A stretch of 64,000 nt of DNA from Stackebrandtia endophytica (GTDB taxonomy: Bacteria > Actinomycetota > Actinomycetes > Mycobacteriales > Micromonosporaceae): contig NZ_VFOW01000001.1 in the NCBI RefSeq assembly GCF_006716355.1, positions 186,001-250,000 of the forward strand, in the 5' to 3' direction. Positions within the stretch are counted from its first letter, which is position 1; each line of letters opens with the position of its first letter. The translations under genes were made by a program, and so were the position numbers. Below the pieces are notes generated by a model. The model did no database searches. It worked only from the letters and a program-made list of their open reading frames with translations, and had not been told where the DNA came from. Shown here piece after piece: positions 1-8,199 of the stretch.

Positions 1-2124
1 GCGATCCAGGTCTACCGCCAGGACATGGACCTCTCCAGCTCCACCGGCGGACTCGAGGAGGCCGTGGCCTCCTCCGACGCCTTCCTGGAGACGCTTCGGT
101 CCACCCGGGAAGACTTCACCGCCGATGACGAGATCATCGCGCTGTTGGAGTTGGCCGACAAACCGCTCTCCCGGTTGAACGTGGTTCGCGACGCCGCCGA
201 GGGCACCCTGTCCACGGTGCACCTGACCGTCTACAACGCCGCCGTGAGTCGTCTCAGCGCCGTCATCGAGCGATCGGTCGACCTGGCCGACACCGCCGAC
301 CTCAGCCGCAGTCTGCGCGCGGTCAGTCTGCTCACCACCGCCGACGAGAGCTCCGAGCGTCTCCGGGTCCTGACCCTCGAATTGGAGGACGGCAAACCGC
401 TCGACGCCGCCTACCGCCCCTTCATGGCGTTGAACGCCGCCCGGGACCTGGCGCTTGAGGAGTATCGACGTATCAGCGCCGACGGACACTTGGCGACCAC
501 GTTCGAATACGGCGGGCTCGGATCGCAGGAGGCTCGTCCGGCCAACACCTTCGAGCGGTCGGTCTCGACCAGCCGGTCCAACGAACCGATGCGCGTCGAC
601 CACACCGCGCTCATGGGAGCCTACGACGCCCGGCACGACGCCACCGGAACCGTCATCAACACCCTGCTGGATCAGACCGTCGAACGCACCGAGGTGATCC
701 AGGACGGCGTGTTCCAGCGAGTGACCATCGAGGTCGCCACCGTGTTGGTCACGCTGGCGTTGGCGGTCCTGATCGCGTTGTGGCTGGGTCGGTCGGTCAC
801 GCTGGGTCTGCGTCGGCTGCGGGAGTCCGCGCACCGCATCGCGACCCGGGAACTGCCCACCGCGGTGCGGCAGGTCGACGAACATGAGGATCTCGCCGGT
901 TTGACACCGGAGGAGTTCGCCGATCAGACCACTCCCCCGTTGACGACACAGGGCTCCGACGAACTGAGTGAGGTCGCCACCGCGTTCAACCAGGTTCACC
1001 GTGAAGCCATTCGGGTGGCCGCGCAGCAGGCGATGCTGCGAGTACACATCGGATCGATGTTCGTCCGGCTGGCGCGACGTGGTCACTCGTTGACCGGACG
1101 ACTGACCGCCGAGTTGGACGCCGCGGAACGGGAGGAGCAGGATCCCGACAACCTCGCCCGACTGTTCCGTCTGGACCACCTGGTGTCGCTCCAGGCTCGC
1201 GCCAACGACAGTCTGCTGGTCCTGGGTGGCGCCTCCGTCGCCAAGGTCCGGTCGGCCAACGCCAGCCTCGGCGACGTCCTGAAGGCCGCGCAGAGCCACA
1301 TCGAGTACTACGAACGGGTCAACTTCGAGATCATCGACGATGGTGTGTGGATTCGCGCGAACCTCGTCGACGACACCGTGCAGTTGCTGGCGGAGTTGAT
1401 GGACAACGCCACCCGATACTCCACCAGTCCCACGGAGGTCATCGCCCGGTTCCTCACCGACAAGGTCGTCATCCACATTCGCGACCGTGGCATCGGCATC
1501 AAGCCGGTGCCGTTGGCCGCCTACAACGATCGTCTGTCGACGCAGTCGCCGCTGGACCTGGATGCGTTCCAGGCCATGGGGTTGACGGTGGTGGGTCTGC
1601 TGGCTCACCGCAACGGCATCTCGGTACGGCTGCGACCGGGGTCCGAGCAGGGCACGATCGCCGAGGTCGTGCTGCCGCTGACCATCCTGGAGTTCCAGTC
1701 CTCCGGCCAACAGCCGCAGATCGCCCAGACCGCCGCCGAACCGCCGCGCCGCGAGGCGCCGCTGTTCCGAAGCGACGAGATTCCACAGTCGCCGCGCGTC
1801 GAATACGACTCGGCCGGTCGGCCGGACTACGGTCCGCCGGGCGCACCGGTACCCGCGGGACTACCGATAGTCCACTTCGACACGTTCGGTCCACGGGCGA
1901 CCACGATGCCTCCGGCTCAGCCGTCCACCGACGCCGCCGGGTTGCCGCATCGGCAACCGATGTCTAACCTTGTTCCCGGCGAAATCTCCCCTCGACCCGA
2001 AAGAGCGAATAAGCCCATTCGGCGTGATCCTGCCGCCATCGGAGCCACCTATGTGGCTTACGCTCGCGGCGTGACCGGAGATCGAAACAGCCCGCCCCCG
2101 CCCAACATCGACCCGAGGACGTGA
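1..2124 (+). CDS. Sensor histidine kinase, conservon CvnA / nitrate-sensing type, 5' end outside window
   Basis: The reading frame is already open at base 1. The first ATG (25) has no ribosome binding site, and only one of the two membrane helices expected for the family is present (about residues 232-258 counted from that ATG), so the gene begins upstream. The helical region before that helix fits an extracellular nitrate/nitrite-sensing (NIT) domain. A HAMP-like linker follows, with a dimerisation region lacking an obvious phospho-histidine box, then a GHKL ATPase with N-box ELMDNATRYS (about 458-467) and G1 box DRGIGI (about 487). The last 150 residues are Pro-rich and disordered. In Streptomyces conservons this kinase-like protein works with a roadblock protein, a DUF742 protein and a small GTPase. 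Here only the roadblock gene follows. Confidence 0.88.
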   Translation, partial: AIQVYRQDMDLSSSTGGLEEAVASSDAFLETLRSTREDFTADDEIIALLELADKPLSRLNVVRDAAEGTLSTVHLTVYNAAVSRLSAVIERSVDLADTADLSRSLRAVSLLTTADESSERLRVLTLELEDGKPLDAAYRPFMALNAARDLALEEYRRISADGHLATTFEYGGLGSQEARPANTFERSVSTSRSNEPMRVDHTALMGAYDARHDATGTVINTLLDQTVERTEVIQDGVFQRVTIEVATVLVTLALAVLIALWLGRSVTLGLRRLRESAHRIATRELPTAVRQVDEHEDLAGLTPEEFADQTTPPLTTQGSDELSEVATAFNQVHREAIRVAAQQAMLRVHIGSMFVRLARRGHSLTGRLTAELDAAEREEQDPDNLARLFRLDHLVSLQARANDSLLVLGGASVAKVRSANASLGDVLKAAQSHIEYYERVNFEIIDDGVWIRANLVDDTVQLLAELMDNATRYSTSPTEVIARFLTDKVVIHIRDRGIGIKPVPLAAYNDRLSTQSPLDLDAFQAMGLTVVGLLAHRNGISVRLRPGSEQGTIAEVVLPLTILEFQSSGQQPQIAQTAAEPPRREAPLFRSDEIPQSPRVEYDSAGRPDYGPPGAPVPAGLPIVHFDTFGPRATTMPPAQPSTDAAGLPHRQPMSNLVPGEISPRPERANKPIRRDPAAIGATYVAYARGVTGDRNSPPPPNIDPRT

Positions 2125-2531
2125 CCGTGACGAACAGTTTCGACATGAGCCCCCTACTCAATGACTTCGTGGGTCGGGTGCCCTTTGTCTCCCACGTGAT
2201 CGCGGTGTCGGCCGACGGCCTGCTCATCGCCGCCAACAGCAAGCTGCCCATCGACGAGGCCGAGCGGCTCGCCGCGATCGCCTCCGGCTTGACCAGCCTC
2301 CTCAACGGTGCGGCCCGCTCCCTGCAGGCCGACCCGGTCATCAGCAACCTGACCGAGATGGACGGCGGTTACATGTTCACCATGGCCGTGTCCAATGGCG
2401 CCAGCCTGCTGGCCTTGGCCGGGTTCGGTTGTGACATCGGTCAGGTGGGCCATGAACTGGCGACGTTGATCAACACGGTCGGGCCGTCGCTGACCCCTGA
2501 GGCACGTCACAACATCAGGGCCAACGCCTGA
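2121..2531 (+). CDS. Roadblock/LC7 domain protein (CvnB-like)
   Basis: This is a 136-residue single-domain roadblock/LC7 protein. The stretch VSADGLLIAANSKLPIDEAE followed by an Ala/Leu-rich helix and the GASLLALAGFGCDIGQVGHE segment are typical of the family. The GTG start overlaps the kinase stop in a GTGA arrangement, which points to translational coupling. Known role: conservon B proteins bind the kinase-like A protein and the GTPase and may act as a GTPase regulator. The usual DUF742 (C) and GTPase (D) genes do not follow. The next gene is an unrelated convergent membrane protein. Confidence 0.88.
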   Translation: MTVTNSFDMSPLLNDFVGRVPFVSHVIAVSADGLLIAANSKLPIDEAERLAAIASGLTSLLNGAARSLQADPVISNLTEMDGGYMFTMAVSNGASLLALAGFGCDIGQVGHELATLINTVGPSLTPEARHNIRANA

Positions 2532-2569
2532 GGCGGTGACCGGCGGATGAGCCACTCCGCGGGGATTCG

Positions 2570-2603
2570 ACGGCGGTGATACCGGATCGCAGGTCACCGC
2601 CGT
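2570..2603. terminator. Hairpin between convergent genes
   Basis: A 10-bp perfect stem, ACGGCGGTGA (2570-2579) with TCACCGCCGT (2594-2603), and a 14-base loop lie in the 125-bp gap between the roadblock gene and the convergent membrane protein gene. There is no U tract, which is common for actinobacterial terminators. Confidence 0.45.
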
Positions 2604-2656
2604 ACCGTCTCGCTCTACGACGGAGTGATCACGACCGCCGGTTCACGGTGCTCGCT

Positions 2657-3232
2657 CTACAGTGTCAACGTCAACGCCAGGATTCCGGCGCCGGCCACGA
2701 CGTCCAGGACACAGCAGAACTCCGACAACGAGGCGAGCACGACCCTCCCGGTCCGGTGGTGCCACACATCCCAGGCGGCGTGGGCGAATAGTGCGCCGCT
2801 GACGATGAAGCCGCCGAGGACGTGGTTGCTGTTCACGGCGAGCAGTGCCGCGCCGGCCAGGACCAGCATCGCCGCGGTCTGCAGCGGAAGCGACCACACC
2901 GGTTGCCAACCGACCTTGAAGATCCCGAAGACGGCCAGCGCGAGGGCGGCGGCGCTGATCCAGATGACGGCGTCGAACCCGGGCATGGAGATACCCATAC
3001 CGACCAGGACGAAGGTGAGCCCGAACGCAGGCCAGGCCATCGCCCGGTGACCGGTGGCGGCCGCCGCCAGGTAGACGAAGCCAGATGCGGCGACCACCGA
3101 GGCGGCCTGGCTGCCGTAGGACAATCCCAATACGGTTCCGGCCGCCACGAGAATGCCTGCGGCACTGGGCCACCGCTGTAGAAGCCATCGGACACCGTCC
3201 ACGTCGCGTCCCGTTGGTGAGATTTCGGTCAT
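2657..3232 (-). CDS. Polytopic membrane protein of unknown function
   Basis: A hydrophobic protein of 191 residues from the chosen ATG, with about six membrane helices and a short charged N-terminus (MTEISPTGRDVDGVRWLLQRW). The start at 3232 is preceded by a GAGGCG-like ribosome site. An in-frame upstream ATG at 3289 would add 19 polar residues but has a poorer site. I do not recognise a family motif beyond a general small integral membrane protein (HXXEE or DUF-type). It is divergent from the NTF2-like gene at 3409 and probably monocistronic. Confidence 0.7.
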   Translation of the reverse strand: MTEISPTGRDVDGVRWLLQRWPSAAGILVAAGTVLGLSYGSQAASVVAASGFVYLAAAATGHRAMAWPAFGLTFVLVGMGISMPGFDAVIWISAAALALAVFGIFKVGWQPVWSLPLQTAAMLVLAGAALLAVNSNHVLGGFIVSGALFAHAAWDVWHHRTGRVVLASLSEFCCVLDVVAGAGILALTLTL

Positions 3233-3408
3233 GTTCGCCTCATTCGCTGTCTGCTCGCCGGTGTCGGCGCGACTGTCGCTTAAGGTCATCGTACGGAGCC
3301 GTCAAGTTCGCCGGCCAGCGTCGAATACGCCGCCGGGCACCGGTTTCGGTGAATTCCCACCGACCGGTCCCGCTTGTGGAAGTCTGTCGCCGGAAAGGTG
3401 GTGAGGCG

Positions 3409-3780
3409 ATGAATCCGGCCGACGAGGTGCGCCGAGCACAGCAGCGGTTCGACGCCGCCGAACTCGCCGACGATCGGGAGGTGCTCGCCGAGCTGTTGCA
3501 CCGTGACTTCCTGTCGATCGGTCCACGAGGCTTCCTGTTGGATCGTCAACAGTGGATCGATCGGCACGACCGGTTCCAATATCACGAACTCGACGTCGAT
3601 GAGATGGACGTGCGCATGTTTGATGACGCGGCGATCGTCCGGTCGGTGCAACGCAATCGGGCGACCTCCTCCGGACGTGACGTCCAAGTGTCGACGCGGG
3701 TGTCGCAGACGTGGGTGACGACCGACGGACGCTGGTTGCTGGCGGGCATCCAGTTCAGTCCGTTGGCCGAGGACGACTGA
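3409..3780 (+). CDS. NTF2-like / DUF4440 family protein
   Basis: A 123-residue cone-shaped alpha+beta NTF2-like fold protein. The N-terminal helix pattern (DEVRRAQQRFDAAELADDREVLAELLHRDF) is followed by alternating strands ending in TRVSQTWVTTDGRWLLAGIQF, the DUF4440/SnoaL signature. The ATG at 3409 was chosen because GGTGGTGAGGCG lies just upstream. A longer frame reaching into the preceding divergent promoter region is unlikely. Function is unknown; relatives include steroid isomerase-like and immunity-like proteins. A second DUF4440-type gene lies at 47112. Confidence 0.75.
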   Translation: MNPADEVRRAQQRFDAAELADDREVLAELLHRDFLSIGPRGFLLDRQQWIDRHDRFQYHELDVDEMDVRMFDDAAIVRSVQRNRATSSGRDVQVSTRVSQTWVTTDGRWLLAGIQFSPLAEDD

Positions 3781-3824
3781 GCGAGTCGGCTTAGAAACGG
3801 TGACTCGTGTCTACCATCAGGTCG

Positions 3825-4406
3825 ATGAGCACCGTGATCATGCACAACGTGGTGTCCGTCGACGGCTACATCGCCGACGCGGACGATGATGTGGGGCCAC
3901 TGTTCGAGTGGTACACCAACGGCGACGTCCCGTTGGACGACTCCGGTGGGTTGACCGTCTCACGGGTGTCGGCCGACTATGTGCGTCCCATGTGGGACCA
4001 GATCGGCGTCCTGGTCATCGGACGTCACCTGTTCGACATCACCAACGGCTGGGAGGGGAACCCCCCGGCCGGGGAACACGTCGTCGTGGTGTCCCAGCGC
4101 GACAAACCGAACAGTTGGCACCCGGAGGCCTCGTACCATTTCATCTCCGGTGTCTCCGAGGCCGTCGAGACGGCCAAACGTCTGGCCGACGGTCGGGTGG
4201 TCGGAATCGCAGCGGGTGACGTGGGTGGACAGGCATTCGCGTCGGGCCTGGTGGACGAGGTGGCGATGGACGTCGCGCCGGTGGTGTTCGGATCCGGCAA
4301 ACGGTACTTCGGTGGTGTCGACGGTCAACACCTGTTGGAGAACCCCGACGTGGTGATCCAAGGTGATCGGGTCCTACACCTGCGTTTTCGCGTCCGCAGG
4401 GACTGA
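3825..4406 (+). CDS. RibD C-terminal / dihydrofolate reductase-like protein
   Basis: About 193 residues with the RibD_C fold: opening strand MSTVIMHNVVSVDGYIAD, then a Rossmann-like core with VLVIGRHLFDITNGW, and ADGRVVGIAAGDVGGQAFASGLVDEVAMDVAPVVFGSGKRYF near the end. Members are NADPH-dependent reductases of pterin- or pyrimidine-like substrates. This standalone form is common in actinobacteria and is generally not the essential FolA. The ATG at 3825 has AGG upstream. A GTG at 3807 would add six residues. It converges on the WYL regulator gene with only 18 bp between stops. Confidence 0.82.
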   Translation: MSTVIMHNVVSVDGYIADADDDVGPLFEWYTNGDVPLDDSGGLTVSRVSADYVRPMWDQIGVLVIGRHLFDITNGWEGNPPAGEHVVVVSQRDKPNSWHPEASYHFISGVSEAVETAKRLADGRVVGIAAGDVGGQAFASGLVDEVAMDVAPVVFGSGKRYFGGVDGQHLLENPDVVIQGDRVLHLRFRVRRD

Positions 4407-4424
4407 CGCTCCCGGTGTAGGGGC

Positions 4425-5390
4425 TCAGTGGTCCTCCATCGAGGCCGCCAATCGGGCGGCGAAGGTCCGGCACCAGTCGCGGAACGGCTCGGGAGCGGCG
4501 ACGGTGAAGTCGGCGTCCAACTGCGCCAGTTTCAAGATCAGCCACTGTGGTGATTCGATCCACACGGTCAGCCGGGTCCGGTCGGGCGCCAACGACTCGA
4601 TCGTGCAGTCCTGCCAGGTGAAGACGTCGGCGACCGTCTCACCGGCGGCGTCGATGGTGACCACGACTTCCCGCCGGTCACCGCGCATCGCGGTGCGCAA
4701 ATACTCCTCGGCCGAATCGGCGGGCAGTTCACGGGGCGGAAACGGGGTGCCGGTGATGCGGGGTGCGTCGATGCGATCGACGCGGAAGACTCGCCAATCG
4801 GCGCGGTCGAGGTCCCAGCCCAACAGGTACCACCGGAGGAACCGCAAGACATGGCGATACGGCTCGACTCGACGGACCGAGCCGACACCGGAGGCGCTGC
4901 GGTAGTCGAAGGTGACGACCTGATGTCGTTGCGCGGCCTGCGCGATCGTGACAAGGGTGCCCGGGTCGGTGGTCGGCACCGGTTGCAGTGAGGTCTCCAG
5001 GCTGCCACGCAACGCCCGTACCTTCGGGCGAAGCGATGTCGGCAACAACTGGTCGATACGTCCGAACGCGCGACGTGCCGCATCGTCGAGTCGCCCGGGG
5101 TGAGCTCCGTCGACACCGCTAGTGACCATCGCCAGCCCGATCAGGGTCGCCACCGCCTCCTCGTCGTCGAAGACCATCGGGGGGAGCGTCGTTCCGGCAC
5201 CGAGACGGTAGTACCCGGAGGGTCCGGGTTGGGTCGTGACCGGATATCCGTAGCCGCGCAACCGTTCGACGTCCCGGCGAAGCGTGCGGGTACTCACCTC
5301 CAGGCGGTCGGCCAGCTCCTCGCCGCTGAATCGGCGACCGGTCTGCAGGGTCGCCATCAGGGCGAGCATTCGTCGGGTGACATCGGCCAT
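4425..5390 (-). CDS. HTH/WYL domain transcriptional regulator
   Basis: About 321 residues. The N-terminal HTH_11 helix-turn-helix (RRFSGEELADRLEVSTRTLRRDVERLRGYGYPV) is followed by the WYL domain (HQVVTFDYRSASG through VEPYRHVLRFLRWYLLGWDLDRADWRVFRVDRI), where the W-Y-L residues appear as RWYLLGWD, then a C-terminal WCX extension. WYL regulators sense nucleic-acid-related or other small ligands and often sit beside stress, repair or defence genes. The gene is divergent from the UvrA-like gene with about 60 bp between starts, so it plausibly controls that gene. Start chosen at MADVTRRM; an upstream in-frame ATG exists at 5432. Confidence 0.87.
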   Translation of the reverse strand: MADVTRRMLALMATLQTGRRFSGEELADRLEVSTRTLRRDVERLRGYGYPVTTQPGPSGYYRLGAGTTLPPMVFDDEEAVATLIGLAMVTSGVDGAHPGRLDDAARRAFGRIDQLLPTSLRPKVRALRGSLETSLQPVPTTDPGTLVTIAQAAQRHQVVTFDYRSASGVGSVRRVEPYRHVLRFLRWYLLGWDLDRADWRVFRVDRIDAPRITGTPFPPRELPADSAEEYLRTAMRGDRREVVVTIDAAGETVADVFTWQDCTIESLAPDRTRLTVWIESPQWLILKLAQLDADFTVAAPEPFRDWCRTFAARLAASMEDH

Positions 5391-5452
5391 GACTCGATGA
5401 TCTCTCTCATTGCGGTCAGAATCCGGCCACAATATGGATTAGCGTCCGATAA

Positions 5453-7699
5453 ATGAGTTTTGAGCGGTCATCCACACCGGCTATTCGGATTCGTCGGGCA
5501 CGCACCAACAACCTGCGCGGCATCGATATCGACATTCCCAGGAACGCACTGGTGGTGTTCGCCGGGTTGTCGGGATCGGGCAAGTCGTCGCTGCTGTTCG
5601 ACACGATCGCGGCGGAGGCCGGCCATCAACTCAACGAGACCTTCCCACCGTTCGTACGCAATCGGCTGCCCAAGTGGCAACGGCCCGAAGTCGATCACAT
5701 CGGCGGCCTGTCGACGGTCGTGGTGATCGACCAACGCCGCATCGGCGGCAACGCCCGCTCGACGGTCGGAACGATCACCGATGCCTACACCTACCTTCGG
5801 CTGCTGTTCTCACGGATCGGTGCGCCCGAGATCGGCGAGTCGAATCGCTTCTCGTTCAACGACCCCGCCGGGATGTGCCCGACCTGCTCAGGGCTGGGTG
5901 AGACCGTGATTCCGGTCGTCGACAGGTTCATCGACCTGGACCGATCACTCGCCGATGGAGCAATCCTGTTGCCCGGATTCGGCAGTGGAAAGTATTGGTA
6001 CGCCAAGTACGCCGGCATCGGCAGCTTCGACGCCGATACCCCGCTTCGCGATTGGACGGTCGGCGAACGGGAGGCACTGCTGTACGGCGGGGAGGCGGCG
6101 GCACGGCTGGGAACCGCGCCGCCCAGCGACTACCAGGGCATCCTCGAACGGTTCGAGCGGATCTATCTGCGTACATCGGACAATCTCTCCGACGCCAAGC
6201 GAGCCGTGCTGAATCGATTCACCGACATGCGGCAGTGTCCACAATGTGGCGGTGACCGCCTCAACGAGACCGCGCGTGCCGTCACCGTTCGCGGGCACAC
6301 CATCAGTCAGCTGTCGAACATGGAGATCAGCGAGTTGACCGGTTTGATCCCCCGGTTCACCGAGCCGAGCGTCGAGCCGGTAGTCGAGGCACTGCACCGG
6401 CGATTGACCGCTATCACCGACATCGGGTTGGGCTACCTCAACCTCGCCCGCGCCACCACCACGTTGTCGGGTGGGGAATCGCAACGGATCAAGACGATCC
6501 GACACCTGGGAAGCAGCCTCATCGAGATGCTGTACATCTTCGACGAACCCACCATCGGACTGCACCCCAGTGATGTCACATCGATGACCAACCTGCTGCG
6601 GAAGCTGGCCGATCAGGGCAACACGGTCCTGGTGGTGGAGCACGATCCCCAAGTCATGTCGATCGCCGACCAGATCGTCGAACTCGGTCCCGGCGCCGGA
6701 ACCCTCGGCGGTGAGCTGGTGTTTCAGGGCTCGTGGTCACAGCTGACCGCCACCGACACGGTGACCGCGCGAGCGCTGCGCGCCGGTCGACGCACCCCGG
6801 CTGGGCGTCGACCCACCGGGAAAGTCACCGTGACCCACGCAGCCCGCAACAATCTTCGCGACCTCACCGTCGACATTCCGCTGGGAGTCCTGACGGTGCT
6901 GACCGGGGTCGCCGGATCGGGTAAGTCGAGTCTGGCCGCCGAGCTCGTCGCCCAGCACGAAGCCACCATCATCGACCAACGGCCCGTCAGCACGAGCCGA
7001 CGGTCGACGCCGCTCACCTACACCGGCATCGCCCCCGACGTCCGCAAGCTGTTCGCCAAGGCCAACGGGGTGAGCCCGACGCTGTTCAGCGCCAACTCGG
7101 CGGGTGGCTGTCCCGAGTGCGACGGGTTGGGCGTCATCTACACCGATCTGGCCTTCATGGATGGTCAGGAGACCGTCTGCGGCGCCTGTCACGGACGCCG
7201 GTTCTCCCCGGAGGCGCTCTCACACACACTGGACGGTTTGACGATCGCCGACATCGACGAACTGACCGTCGCCGAAGCAGTCGACCGATTGCCTCACGCC
7301 TCCATCGGTTCGGCACTGCGTCAGATCACCTCGGTGGGCTTGGGGTATCTACGACTCGGGCAGCCACTCAACACTCTGTCGGGTGGCGAGTGTCAACGGC
7401 TGAAGATCGCCCGCGAGCTGTCCGGAGACTCCGTCGACCTGTACGTGCTCGACGAGCCGACGACCGGACTGCACCTTCGCGACATCGACACACTTTTGGA
7501 CATGTTGGACGGACTGGTACGACCGGGCACCGGCGTGGTCGTCATCGAACACCACCTCGACGTGATCCGCCACGCCGACTGGGTCGTCGACCTGGGCCCC
7601 GGAGCCGGCCGGCACGGCGGACGGGTGCTGTTCGAGGGCGAGCCCGCCGACCTGGCGACCCAGGACTCCCCGACCGGACGAGCGCTACGCGACGCATGA
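5453..7699 (+). CDS. UvrA-like ABC ATPase (short paralogue)
   Basis: 748 residues with two ABC-type ATPase halves: P-loops GLSGSGKSSLLFD and GVAGSGKSSLAAE, signatures LSGGESQRIK and LSGGECQRLK, Walker B segments IFDEPTIGL and VLDEPTTGL, and CxxC zinc modules (CPTCSGLG, CPQCGGDRL, CPECDGLG, CGACHGRRF). Canonical UvrA is about 950 residues. This short class lacks much of the UvrB-binding and insertion region. Relatives include UvrA2-type proteins and the DrrC/self-resistance group that removes intercalators from DNA. It is probably not the housekeeping excinuclease subunit. The close divergent WYL gene suggests inducible expression. Confidence 0.88.
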   Translation: MSFERSSTPAIRIRRARTNNLRGIDIDIPRNALVVFAGLSGSGKSSLLFDTIAAEAGHQLNETFPPFVRNRLPKWQRPEVDHIGGLSTVVVIDQRRIGGNARSTVGTITDAYTYLRLLFSRIGAPEIGESNRFSFNDPAGMCPTCSGLGETVIPVVDRFIDLDRSLADGAILLPGFGSGKYWYAKYAGIGSFDADTPLRDWTVGEREALLYGGEAAARLGTAPPSDYQGILERFERIYLRTSDNLSDAKRAVLNRFTDMRQCPQCGGDRLNETARAVTVRGHTISQLSNMEISELTGLIPRFTEPSVEPVVEALHRRLTAITDIGLGYLNLARATTTLSGGESQRIKTIRHLGSSLIEMLYIFDEPTIGLHPSDVTSMTNLLRKLADQGNTVLVVEHDPQVMSIADQIVELGPGAGTLGGELVFQGSWSQLTATDTVTARALRAGRRTPAGRRPTGKVTVTHAARNNLRDLTVDIPLGVLTVLTGVAGSGKSSLAAELVAQHEATIIDQRPVSTSRRSTPLTYTGIAPDVRKLFAKANGVSPTLFSANSAGGCPECDGLGVIYTDLAFMDGQETVCGACHGRRFSPEALSHTLDGLTIADIDELTVAEAVDRLPHASIGSALRQITSVGLGYLRLGQPLNTLSGGECQRLKIARELSGDSVDLYVLDEPTTGLHLRDIDTLLDMLDGLVRPGTGVVVIEHHLDVIRHADWVVDLGPGAGRHGGRVLFEGEPADLATQDSPTGRALRDA

Positions 7700-7701
7700 C
7701 G

Positions 7702-7737
7702 CGGTGGAGGTGGCCGGGAGGCCGTCCACCTCCACCG
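7702..7737 (+). terminator. Hairpin after UvrA-like gene
   Basis: Perfect 12-bp stem, CGGTGGAGGTGG (7702-7713) with CCACCTCCACCG (7726-7737), loop of 12, starting directly after the stop codon at 7699. Most likely the transcription terminator that separates this gene from the protease/STAND unit. Confidence 0.6.
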
Positions 7738-7831
7738 TCACCGATGCTTTGTCCGCCAACGGTTATCGATGTCAGATGCGGTGGCTTGGTAAACTCATTG
7801 GACAGTCTCGATTCCCCTCAGCGAGGTTCCC

Positions 7832-8188
7832 GTGCGCCAACGCATCCCCGTCAAGGTCGGTAACGCCGAATTCCTCATCGAAACCGTCGACGAGACCACC
7901 GGAACCGCCACCGACTGGAGCTCCCCCGACGGCGCGTTGACACCGATCGGCGACGATGCCGGCTCCGAGGTGCCCGAATCGTTCCAGCAGATTCGGGCCA
8001 TGGTCGAGGCGGTCGCCGGCGAACTCACCGCGGCCTGGGAGAAGGTGCGGCCCGACGAGGCGACCGTCGAATTCGGAGTAGCCGCCGACGTCAAGTCGGG
8101 ACGCCTGACCGGCCTACTCGTCAGCGGAGGCGCATCGGCGTCCCTGAAGGTGACTCTCAAATGGACTGCCACAACAGACGGTGACTGA
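7832..8188 (+). CDS. Trypsin-co-occurring domain 1 protein (CU044_2847 family)
   Basis: A small 118-residue protein. It opens with beta strands (RIPVKVGNAEFLIETVDE), has a central helix (ESFQQIRAMVEAVAGELTAAWEKVRPDEATVEFGVAADVKSGRL) and closes with LLVSGGASASLKVTLKW. This pattern matches the small protein family named for appearing next to trypsin-like peptidase/STAND genes. The GTG start has GCGAGG upstream. It is followed after 11 bp by the protease-STAND gene, so the two are almost certainly co-transcribed. Family knowledge suggests it is a partner, substrate or regulator of the protease. That role is not demonstrated by the sequence. Confidence 0.8.
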   Translation: MRQRIPVKVGNAEFLIETVDETTGTATDWSSPDGALTPIGDDAGSEVPESFQQIRAMVEAVAGELTAAWEKVRPDEATVEFGVAADVKSGRLTGLLVSGGASASLKVTLKWTATTDGD

Positions 8189-8199
8189 CGGGAGAACAC

